From Nostoc calcicola FACHB-3891 (lineage in GTDB: Bacteria; Cyanobacteriota; Cyanobacteriia; Cyanobacteriales; Nostocaceae), in the NCBI RefSeq assembly GCF_014697355.1, contig NZ_JACJRQ010000027.1, positions 1 to 64,000 of the forward strand: DNA of 64,000 nt. Reading direction: 5' to 3'. The notes below the pieces were generated by a model. The model did no database searches. It was given only the letters and a program-made list of their open reading frames with translations, and was not told where the DNA came from. Below are positions 18,584 through 25,341 of this stretch, one piece after another. The stretch's first letter is position 1; each line of letters opens with the position of its first letter. Made by a program: the position numbers and the translations under genes.

Positions 18584-18855
18584 AAAAAGAGGATATTTAG
18601 ATTTTGGCAAGGATATCTGCTTGTTGCGCCAGCACAAAGAGATAAAAAATCGCTATTCTTTACTGAATCAGCAATCTAGCACTTTCCTAATGATTTAGGA
18701 TGCTTGCAATTCCTCATAAAGTTCCAAGAATAAGCCTTCTGAGCGTTGTTAAGTTAACCTAGCCCATTAAATTTTGCAAATTTAGTGCGTCCTAATGACA
18801 GGTGCTTATAAGATTATCTACAAGACCTGATGGATTAAGGTGTTTAGCCATCACC
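18584..18855 (+). promoter_or_regulatory. CRISPR leader region
   Basis: 272 non-coding bases between cas5 and the first repeat. Being upstream of the complete repeats and on the strand of the cas genes, this is the likely leader with the array promoter. I could not place a convincing -35/-10 pair. Short open frames here are not credible genes. Confidence 0.5.
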
Positions 18856-19321
18856 GTTCTTTAACATTAGATGTCGTAAGACGTTGAGCAGGAAATCAAC
18901 GGCGCTGATGGGGTTGTCTTGATGCAGTTGAGTTCTTTAACATTAGATGTCGTAAGACGTTGAGCAGACTCTTGTGTGTCCGTCGCATTCTGTTGGAGAG
19001 TTGTTCTTTAACATTAGATGTCGTAAGACGTTGAGCAGGTTGGAGTGCCGACAATTGACTTTAATCAAATGCAGTTCTTTAACATTAGATGTCGTAAGAC
19101 GTTGAGCAGGTAAGAAATTCCCGCTGTTGCTTCGCTATTGGCTAGGGTTCTTTAACATTAGACTTGTTGGGAAATAATATGAATAATCGCTGGAATGCTT
19201 ACGCTATCTAGGTTACAGATATTTCTAGACAAAATTGCTGAAATCTTTGCCATGTCTGGGTTCTAGATATTGTCCAGCTTGTTTCTCAACAACTCTATTA
19301 GATGTCGTAAGACGTTGAGCA
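18856..19321 (+). CRISPR. Small CAST CRISPR array: 5 repeats, 4 spacers, last repeat split by an insertion
   Basis: Four identical 36-bp repeats begin at 18856, 18932, 19003 and 19074; each starts GTTCTTTAACATTAGA and ends TCGTAAGACGTTGAGCAG. Spacers are 40, 35, 35 and 37 bp (18892-18931, 18968-19002, 19039-19073, 19110-19146). The fifth repeat starts at 19147 but is broken after base 16; its remainder resumes at 19297-19321 and ends GAGCA, so a 134-bp insertion lies inside it. In the repeat, bases 16-20 pair with 25-29 around a GTAA loop, placing Cas6 cleavage so as to leave an 8-nt tag. No cas1/cas2 is present, so new spacers would need help in trans. Confidence 0.95.
19163..19296 (+). mobile_element. 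134-bp miniature insertion inside the terminal CRISPR repeat
   Basis: The segment starts CTTGTTGGGAAAT and ends TTTCTCAACAACTCT. TTGTTGGGAAA (19164-19174) and the reverse complement of TTTCTCAACAA (19282-19292) are inverted repeats with one mismatch in 11. It is flanked by ATTAGA at 19157-19162 and again at 19297-19302, a candidate 6-bp target duplication. Removing the segment plus one copy rebuilds a nearly complete repeat. It is too small to code for a transposase, so it is a MITE or a deleted IS moved in trans. Confidence 0.75.
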
Positions 19322-19514
19322 AAATTGTGGTACTCTTTGTCATAGGTTATAGTTCACCCTTTTAACTGGAAATAACTGGAAATTTTTGCACGGATTTTTT
19401 CCCATTGCTCAATCTGCTTCTGTAATTGCAATTTGCGATCGCCCTCAACTGTGCCAAGACCAGTAAACAAACCCTGACCATTCAAACGATCGCGGTAAAT
19501 AGCAATCAATTCAG

Positions 19515-19766
19515 TCAGTGCTTTTTGATCTCTTCCATTTCCTCCTCTGTGAAGGAATTGATATCTAGCCCAATCAGTCGTCTGCCAATTCTCTCCACAA
19601 GCTCTGACCTGCTGACATCAAAATTGGAGGCGATCGCATCTAATCCTTCAATACCAGTGGGAGTAAGGGCTAGGTTGACCCTTTTCTTAACCTCGTCGTA
19701 CATCTCTGGTACATCTTTTTGTCCTTTCTGCCCTTTTTTTCCCATTAGTACTGAGCTATTACACAC
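19515..19766 (-). CDS. Small ribbon-helix-helix-type DNA-binding protein
   Basis: 83 residues from a GTG at 19766, or 76 from ATG 19745 (MGKKGQKGQKD); neither has a well-spaced Shine-Dalgarno. The core KKRVNLALTPTGIEGLDAIA followed by SNFDVSRSELVERIGRRL reads as a ribbon-helix-helix/CopG-like domain: a beta strand (RVNLALT), then two helices with the SRSELVERIGR turn typical of these repressors. It is transcribed away from tnsD, and the divergent spacer holds three copies of a TGTGTAATA word, so an autoregulator that also controls tnsD is a reasonable inference. Similar small proteins occur in cyanobacterial mobile DNA. Confidence 0.7.
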   Translation of the reverse strand: MCNSSVLMGKKGQKGQKDVPEMYDEVKKRVNLALTPTGIEGLDAIASNFDVSRSELVERIGRRLIGLDINSFTEEEMEEIKKH

Positions 19767-19881
19767 TTCCTAAATCATAGTCAACAGCAAAGAATACGGC
19801 TAGATTCTATAAATTGCTCAAAAATATTTGGTTATTGTGTAATACCTAAATTGATGATAATTTAGGCGTTGTGTAATACCT
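19757..19881. promoter_or_regulatory. Candidate operator array between RHH-type gene and tnsD
   Basis: TTGTGTAATACCT occurs twice in direct orientation at 19835-19847 and 19869-19881 (34 bp apart), and its core TGTGTAATA also occurs inverted at 19758-19766, overlapping the start of the regulator gene. Between the two direct copies lies a perfect inverted repeat, CCTAAATT/AATTTAGG (19845-19852 and 19859-19866). The arrangement fits a repressor binding site controlling both divergent genes. Confidence 0.5.
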
Positions 19882-20021
19882 GGAATATTGATGTTAAAGA
19901 ACAAAAATCATCAGAATTTTGTTTGTTGGAAAGAGAAAAGTGTGGAAAGCGTCACCACAAACTTTAAACACTCTAGAATTTACAAAAATATTCTTTTCAG
20001 GTTCAAAATGAGAAATAATCT

Positions 20022-21929
20022 ATGCTTGGCTTTTTTCCTGCCCCTTATCCAGATGAAATTTTATACAGCATCTTAGCTCGTTACCACATTAGGAGTGGTA
20101 ACACGAGTCCAAAAATAACTTTAAGGGAGCTATTTAATTCTCAAGATGTAATAGCTACTGTTGACTTACCTTCTAACCTTAATTCGTTAATTGAAAATCT
20201 AAAATTTATCTCGAATTATCAAGTAGAAGATTTGATATATAAATATACCCTCTATCCTTTCTATAGTGTTTTCCTGCCACCGAAAAGAGCCACTCAGGTG
20301 ATGGAGTCTATGAAAGCAGATTTCGGGGGAGATATTCATAGTAGAGCCGGAATTATGGCAAGTTCCTTGAAGATGCAGAGATATCTGCGATTTTGCCCAA
20401 AATGTTTGGAAGAAGATTTGCAAAAATATGGTGAGTCCTACTGGCATAGGTTACACCAAACACCAGGGGTTCTGGTTTGCCCAGTTCATTGTGTGACTTT
20501 GCAAGATAGTACAATTCCCATACAAGGTTTTAACAGGCATGAATACCATGCTGCAAGCCAAGAGAACTGTCCTGTTGTTTCGGTACAGCAGATTTATAGT
20601 CAACAGAGTTTAAAGAAGTTGCGAGTGTTGGCTCAAGATATTTTATGGTTGATAAACAGTAATCTTTTGTCTAGAGAACTAGAGTGGTTTCAAAGAAAAT
20701 ATATAGCTTTATTGATTGAAAAGGGTTTCGCAACTGCAACTAGGCGAGTAAACCAGAAGAGATTACTAGATAATTTTTTGTTCTTTTATGGTGCTGAAAT
20801 CCTTGAGGCTGTCAACTCGATGGTGAATTATAAAAATGAGCAAAACTGGCTATTCAGCATTTTTAGGAAGCATAGAAAGTCATTTCATCCCATCAGACAT
20901 CTACTCGTAATTAGATTTCTAACGAATTCTATCGAGGAATTTTTCAACACGGATTACCAGTATAAACCTTTTGGTGAAGGGCCTTGGCTGTGCTTCAATG
21001 CTGCGGTAGACCACTACCTCAAGCCAGTAATAACTAATCTTGTTGTCACTCACTGTTTGGATAATAAAAAGCCGTTAGGTACTTTTTCTTGTTTCTGTGG
21101 TATGGTTTATTGCAGAACTGGCCCTGATGAAACTGATGAAGATAACCTACGAATTGGCAAAGTCAACACTTATGGTCAATTTTGGGAGCAGAAGCTAAAA
21201 GAACTGGTGGAAATCCAAAAGTTAGGTCTACGAGAAACAGCAAGACAACTCAAGGTCGATCCCAGAACAGTAAAACGCTATACTGCCATACTTAAGCTAA
21301 AAACTTTTTGGAAATCTTCGCAGAAAAATCAGCTAGTAAATTCACAAGAAATTTTAGACTCAAATCTAAATTTAGCTAATGACAACAAAATCAAATACAG
21401 AGAAGTTTGGAAAACTTTACAACAGAAGTACCCAGAAGCGTCAAAAACTACTTTGAGGAGATTAGCTCAGGGAACCTATGCTTGGCTATACAGAAATGAT
21501 AAAGAGTGGCTCAACAAAAATTCGCCTGTTTTAAAAGTGCCTCTCGCTTGCGTTGGTAAAGTTGACTGGGCAGAAAGAGACAAGCAAGTTCTCAAAAAGG
21601 TCAAAAATGCTGTCCGAGCGCTTCTGAGTGCAGAAAAACAAAAACCCACAAGAATTAGTATTGGCAGGATAGGAAGAACTATTGGCTTAGCGGCACTATT
21701 AGAAAAACATTTAGCAGAAATGCCACTAACTAGGGATTATTTAGAATCAGTGAAAGAAAGTGTTGAAGATTTTCAGATTCGGCGTATTAAGTGGGCAATT
21801 CAACGCCTTGATGATTGCGGAGAAGAAATTCAGCCTTGGAAGGTGATTAAACTTGCTGCGCTACGCGAAAATTGCTCTGAGAGAGTACAAGCAGTTTTAG
21901 AAAGTGAGCTTTATAAACAACCAGATTAA
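20022..21929 (+). CDS. tnsD: TnsD, site-specific (attTn7/glmS) target selector of the TniQ family
   Basis: 635 residues. The N-terminal TniQ domain (MLGFFPAPYPDEILYSILAR) has a zinc site C125, C128 (FCPKC), C153 and H156 (VCPVH). A second Cys-rich patch (FSCFCGMVYC) follows in the middle, and a helix-turn-helix-like segment, LGLRETARQLKVDPRTVKRY, begins near residue 400. The long C-terminal half is the sequence-specific DNA-binding part. In Tn7 and I-B1 CASTs this protein recognises the 3' coding end of glmS, consistent with where this element sits. It lies apart from the tnsABC-tniQ operon, behind the CRISPR array and beside a regulator, so it may be expressed separately. Confidence 0.93.
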   Translation: MLGFFPAPYPDEILYSILARYHIRSGNTSPKITLRELFNSQDVIATVDLPSNLNSLIENLKFISNYQVEDLIYKYTLYPFYSVFLPPKRATQVMESMKADFGGDIHSRAGIMASSLKMQRYLRFCPKCLEEDLQKYGESYWHRLHQTPGVLVCPVHCVTLQDSTIPIQGFNRHEYHAASQENCPVVSVQQIYSQQSLKKLRVLAQDILWLINSNLLSRELEWFQRKYIALLIEKGFATATRRVNQKRLLDNFLFFYGAEILEAVNSMVNYKNEQNWLFSIFRKHRKSFHPIRHLLVIRFLTNSIEEFFNTDYQYKPFGEGPWLCFNAAVDHYLKPVITNLVVTHCLDNKKPLGTFSCFCGMVYCRTGPDETDEDNLRIGKVNTYGQFWEQKLKELVEIQKLGLRETARQLKVDPRTVKRYTAILKLKTFWKSSQKNQLVNSQEILDSNLNLANDNKIKYREVWKTLQQKYPEASKTTLRRLAQGTYAWLYRNDKEWLNKNSPVLKVPLACVGKVDWAERDKQVLKKVKNAVRALLSAEKQKPTRISIGRIGRTIGLAALLEKHLAEMPLTRDYLESVKESVEDFQIRRIKWAIQRLDDCGEEIQPWKVIKLAALRENCSERVQAVLESELYKQPD

Positions 21930-21983
21930 GTTAATCAAACTTTCTTAATGAAAATTCTGTTAAGCAAAAGCTCTAAATAAAAA

Positions 21984-22008
21984 AGAGACGTGTTAAATTC
22001 ACGTCTCT
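21984..22008 (-). terminator. Rho-independent terminator for the minus-strand gene at 22033
   Basis: AGAGACGTG (21984-21992) and CACGTCTCT (22000-22008) form a perfect 9-bp stem with a 7-base loop. Read on the minus strand the stem is followed by TTTTTTATTT. Lying between convergent genes, it may also slow transcription leaving tnsD. Confidence 0.75.
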
Positions 22009-22032
22009 AGGCGATGGGAAGAATATTGGCTG

Positions 22033-22335
22033 CTAAGCTACATCCGCGACCAGTAAACCGTTGACAGCAATAATCAAAATCAGCGCTGAATTAGAAGTGT
22101 CACAGTAGTGTCTTTTATCGCTGTTACAGGGTTGTGCCACCCATTTGCCCTGAAGATTCTGGTAAAAAGTTCCCAGAAGTTGGGAACCGTTCCAAGCTCG
22201 ATATAGTTCTCCCAAATCATCTGGCACTGAGTCAATTTCAATTTCTGGTGCTACTACGTCAGCTAAGTGGTCAACGTATTCCTCAAACTCTGCTTGAGCG
22301 GAGGCTTGGTTGTCAAACTCATCTTGTACAATCAT
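22033..22335 (-). CDS. Small hypothetical protein, first cargo gene
   Basis: 100 residues from ATG 22335, preferred over an in-frame ATG five codons upstream because GAGG lies about 10 bases before it. The protein is acidic in the middle (EFEEYVDHLADVVAPEIEID), then has a WNGSQLLGTFYQNLQGKWVAQP segment and a hydrophobic C-terminus (ALILIIAVNGLLVADVA). I recognise no family. It lies immediately downstream of the XRE-type regulator on the same strand and ends at a good terminator, so the two may form a small unit. Confidence 0.55.
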   Translation of the reverse strand: MIVQDEFDNQASAQAEFEEYVDHLADVVAPEIEIDSVPDDLGELYRAWNGSQLLGTFYQNLQGKWVAQPCNSDKRHYCDTSNSALILIIAVNGLLVADVA

Positions 22336-22364
22336 TTTGAGTAACCTCATTCACGGGGTTGAAC

Positions 22365-22407
22365 AAAAGGCGATCGCATTTCTCTTGGCGGAGGGCGATC
22401 GCCTTTT
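22365..22407 (-). terminator. HIP1-based hairpin downstream of the XRE-type gene
   Basis: AAAAGGCGATCGC (22365-22377) and GCGATCGCCTTTT (22395-22407) are perfectly complementary. On the minus strand the stem ends in a run of T, giving terminator form. It uses two HIP1 sites, which are common genome-wide, so a chance origin is possible. Confidence 0.5.
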
Positions 22408-22467
22408 TGATTTCAGGTTCATTTTAGCTACTAAAGTAACCAATAATCAATATATTTATGGAAAACT

Positions 22468-22761
22468 TTATTCAGTCACTTCCACCGTGCTAAGAAAATC
22501 CTTTAAGGAAATACCCAAAGCCAAACAAACAGCCTCTAATACTTTAATAGAAACACTTTCGGATTCAGCATACTCTAATTTTTTCAGGTTTTGGTGAGAG
22601 CATTCCCCACCCTTAGCAGCAATCTCATCTACCAATTGCTGTCGGGACTTTTTACCACGCAGACGCTTTAAAACCTTTGCTCTGTCTTTATTCCAGGTTA
22701 CAGAAACAACGTCTGCAACATAAATATACATTTTAGTTTCTCTATTCCTCTCATTGCTCAT
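22468..22761 (-). CDS. XRE-type helix-turn-helix transcriptional regulator
   Basis: 97 residues (or 87 from the ATG at 22731). The segment LRGKKSRQQLVDEIAAKGGE with SHQNLKKLEYAESES and VSIKVLEAVCLALGISLKDFL reads as a Cro/CI (HTH_3) five-helix domain, with recognition around SHQNLKKLE. It is divergent from the GNAT-TGT operon that starts 310 bases away and is a natural candidate to control that cargo, as small XRE regulators often do for defence islands. Confidence 0.75.
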   Translation of the reverse strand: MSNERNRETKMYIYVADVVSVTWNKDRAKVLKRLRGKKSRQQLVDEIAAKGGECSHQNLKKLEYAESESVSIKVLEAVCLALGISLKDFLSTVEVTE

Positions 22762-23071
22762 ATAATAGCTACAGCAGTAAACAAAACTTAGAAATTTCGG
22801 CTACTACAGTTTACAAATTATGGGAATAGAGGTAAGCGATCGCATCAGGATCAACTGGATTTAGCGGTACTTTACTGTTATCGTTGGCGATTATTGCAAC
22901 AATTAGCTTTTAGTGTAGGTGTGATATGGTTTTAAAAAAAGTTCTGAGTACCTGGTTGAAATTACTGAAAGTAGATTGCGAGAGTAAGGCAGACTAATCT
23001 CGCAAATTTGTTATGTAAAGATGTTAAGTTATAAAAGCCTTATTGATAGATGGAGCTAAAAAGGTTCTTGG
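22762..23071. promoter_or_regulatory. Divergent spacer between XRE regulator and cargo operon
   Basis: 310 non-coding bases, expected to contain the promoter of the six-gene plus-strand operon. I see one HIP1-like site (GCGATCGC near 22836) and the operon ribosome-binding site AAAAAGG at about 23059-23065. No clear operator palindrome was found. Confidence 0.4.
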
Positions 23072-24460
23072 GTGGAGTGCGTGCAGATTAAATCCTTAGA
23101 AAGTACAGTAACATTTGCAACAGAAAAAGACTTGCCTTTTGTCAAAGCTCTCGCAGATGCCCATCGTCATGAGATAGGTTTTGTTAATAGGGCTACTTTG
23201 GCTGAGGCAATAGGTCATAAGGAAATTTTATGTGCGTCTCATGGCTTCTTGCATTTTCATCATAGGCGTGACAAGATATCGACTTTATATCATTTTTGTG
23301 TTTCGCCATCTCACCGCCGACAAGGGGTAGGTTTTAAACTGATCAGAGCATGGGAAGAATATAGCAGAACATCTGGTATAAAAACTTTACGCCTAAAATG
23401 TCCATTAGATTTGGAAGCTAATGGTTTTTATCAGCGGATGGGCTTCAGTCGAGTCGATATTGAACCGGGAGTAAAACGCAGTTTAGTTGTGTGGCACAAA
23501 CAGTTAGTGTCTGCAACACCATTAAGTTCTCAATTTGTTGCATCTTTTAGTGCTGGCGGTTCCCAATTGCAGCGGCTTTTTGAACTATGGAAATCAGGTG
23601 GTGATTTAGAACGTAATCCCTTTGCTTACGTTATTTATTCACCTATCGCTTGCCCACCATCTACTACTAAATTCTTGCAGCAACAGAAGGATGGAGAAAA
23701 CATTAAAAGTGTATGGCTGGATTGTGGTGCATATCAAGTGCAGCAAGGAAAACGAGATTATGATGATCTTCTTAACTTTTTAGATAAATTTTATAGAGAA
23801 AACCAGTGGGCAGACGGTTATGTATTGCCTGACATTGTACCTTTAACTACAGATGACGATGAAATTGTAGAGTACAAAGTTCGTGACACTCTTTACCATT
23901 GTGAGGCGTTTTATCGCAAAATGCCTCATTATGTACAAGAGCGTGCGATCGCTCCCGTACAGGGAAGGACTATCAATCAAATCAATCGTTGTATTGAAAC
24001 CTATGCTGGGCTTGGCATACGCAGAATTGGCTTTGGTTCCTGGGGAACATCAGGCCCCAATGGAAGTGTCAATATGCTTTCTCAAGAAAGTTTGGGATTA
24101 TTTAAAATAGTTTGCGATATTGCTAGAGAACATGGAATGCTCATTCACTGTTTTGGGATTGGTGGGCCTAACAGCTATAACCGCCTCCGCAGACATAACC
24201 TAATTCCTGATACTCTAGATAGCACAACTTGGTGGAAAGCTGGAGGCTTTGGTAGCATTTTTTTTCCCAATAAATCTCAAATACAAATTACAGTAAGACG
24301 AAATTTTGAAACCACAAAAGCGGGTGTAGAAAAGCTCAAAAAAGATACTCAGCACTCCTGTTATTTTTGTAACAATATTGAACAATTAAGAACCAGCCGC
24401 AATCATCGAATTATGCACAACTTAGTTGCTTGGTTGGATACATTGGAACGTGATTTATGA
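23072..24460 (+). CDS. GNAT acetyltransferase fused to a tRNA-guanine-transglycosylase/DpdA-like domain
   Basis: 462 residues from GTG 23072, with AAAAAGG 7 bases upstream. Residues about 12-145 are a GNAT domain: FCVSPSHRRQGVGFKLIRAW carries the acetyl-CoA loop Q84-G85-V86-G87. Residues about 165-460 look like a TGT barrel. DCGAYQV (217-223) replaces the DSGGFQV motif and supplies the first catalytic Asp (D217); LDSTTWW gives D383 as the nucleophile-type Asp, in the D-S-T/S-x-W form I recall from archaeosine TGT and DpdA; C430-x2-C433 with H445 or H449 is a zinc-site remnant. TGT-like DpdA proteins insert 7-deazaguanines into DNA. An acetyltransferase fusion is unusual. It overlaps the next gene by ATGA. 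A tRNA substrate is possible. Confidence 0.82.
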   Translation: MECVQIKSLESTVTFATEKDLPFVKALADAHRHEIGFVNRATLAEAIGHKEILCASHGFLHFHHRRDKISTLYHFCVSPSHRRQGVGFKLIRAWEEYSRTSGIKTLRLKCPLDLEANGFYQRMGFSRVDIEPGVKRSLVVWHKQLVSATPLSSQFVASFSAGGSQLQRLFELWKSGGDLERNPFAYVIYSPIACPPSTTKFLQQQKDGENIKSVWLDCGAYQVQQGKRDYDDLLNFLDKFYRENQWADGYVLPDIVPLTTDDDEIVEYKVRDTLYHCEAFYRKMPHYVQERAIAPVQGRTINQINRCIETYAGLGIRRIGFGSWGTSGPNGSVNMLSQESLGLFKIVCDIAREHGMLIHCFGIGGPNSYNRLRRHNLIPDTLDSTTWWKAGGFGSIFFPNKSQIQITVRRNFETTKAGVEKLKKDTQHSCYFCNNIEQLRTSRNHRIMHNLVAWLDTLERDL

Positions 24461-25290
24461 CCAAAAGACCGACTCTCCATTTACAGCAAAACACTACTTT
24501 AGAAAGAGTAGCAATTATTCTGGAAAACTTTTCCATTCAAAAAACAGATATTGACCAGTTAGCTGTTCTTTGTCAACTTGGAGCTAGTGTTTTACAAAAG
24601 AATGTTTTTCCCTTTCTGCGTAACCTCTCTATTCTTGATAAAAAGAATCCATCAGGTTTAACTCAACTAGGAAAAGTTGCGGCTGATATTCAACAATCAA
24701 ACCCAGAGCTACTAGGAGATTTCTTACATTTGGTAATTTATCAGCAACATCTTTTCGACCCCGATAAAAGGTTCTCATGGGCTTATGCAACTGTTGTACA
24801 ACAATTGTGGTTGAGAAAAGAAGTTGTTTTATTATCTAGTGAAAGAAAGTCCATAGTAACAGAATTAATTGAAAAAGCTGCTGTGAAGTATGAACTTCCT
24901 ACTACTGAAATAGCATTCAGTGATAGCAGTATTGCAGGTGTTTTGAACTGGTTACGTTCTCTCTCACCCTGCGTAATTAAATCCGAAGGTAAATCCGAAT
25001 ATTTCAGCCGTCGTCACTTCTGCCCTGCTCCTATTTTTCTATATGCAGTAGACATAATCTATAATCAAAATCAACGAACCTATGGGTCAAAAATCTTATT
25101 GCGCGAAGACATTAAAAACTCTATCTGTCAAATATTATTGCTAGACCCCAGCGGCTTAGATGGCACTTTGGATAATGCAAAATGCACTTATGATTATGAC
25201 CAAGGAGGGTTATTTGACTGGGGGTATGAAGGAGGTTATGGTCAATGGATAATGTTAAATAAATCCCCAGATTGGAGAGAATTAATTTAA
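24457..25290 (+). CDS. Unrecognised cargo protein, possible DpdG-like component
   Basis: 277 residues, start overlapping the previous stop (ATGA), so translation is coupled to the GNAT-TGT protein. It is mostly helical at the N-terminus (ERVAIILENFSIQKTDIDQL) and aromatic at the C-terminus (YDYDQGGLFDWGYEGGYGQW). No catalytic motif is evident. Its size and its position between a DpdA-like protein and a giant ATPase fit DpdG, which precedes the DpdH ATPase in dpd DNA-deazapurine clusters. This link is from gene order and length only. It could equally be a specificity or adaptor subunit of a separate system. Confidence 0.5.
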   Translation: MTKRPTLHLQQNTTLERVAIILENFSIQKTDIDQLAVLCQLGASVLQKNVFPFLRNLSILDKKNPSGLTQLGKVAADIQQSNPELLGDFLHLVIYQQHLFDPDKRFSWAYATVVQQLWLRKEVVLLSSERKSIVTELIEKAAVKYELPTTEIAFSDSSIAGVLNWLRSLSPCVIKSEGKSEYFSRRHFCPAPIFLYAVDIIYNQNQRTYGSKILLREDIKNSICQILLLDPSGLDGTLDNAKCTYDYDQGGLFDWGYEGGYGQWIMLNKSPDWRELI

Positions 25291-25341
25291 TAATTAATCT
25301 TCCTGTTGTAATAAAAATATGTAAAATACTGTTTATTCTTT

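Noticed and set aside
18477..18698. Possible small gene after cas5
   Set aside because: Its first half overlaps cas5 in another frame and the rest is AT-rich leader sequence.
9000..22000. Possibility of a type V-K (Cas12k) or type I-F3 CAST
   Set aside because: No Cas12k or TnsA-less core, and separate cas8, cas7, cas5 and cas6 with a DevR-type Cas7 are present; this is I-B.
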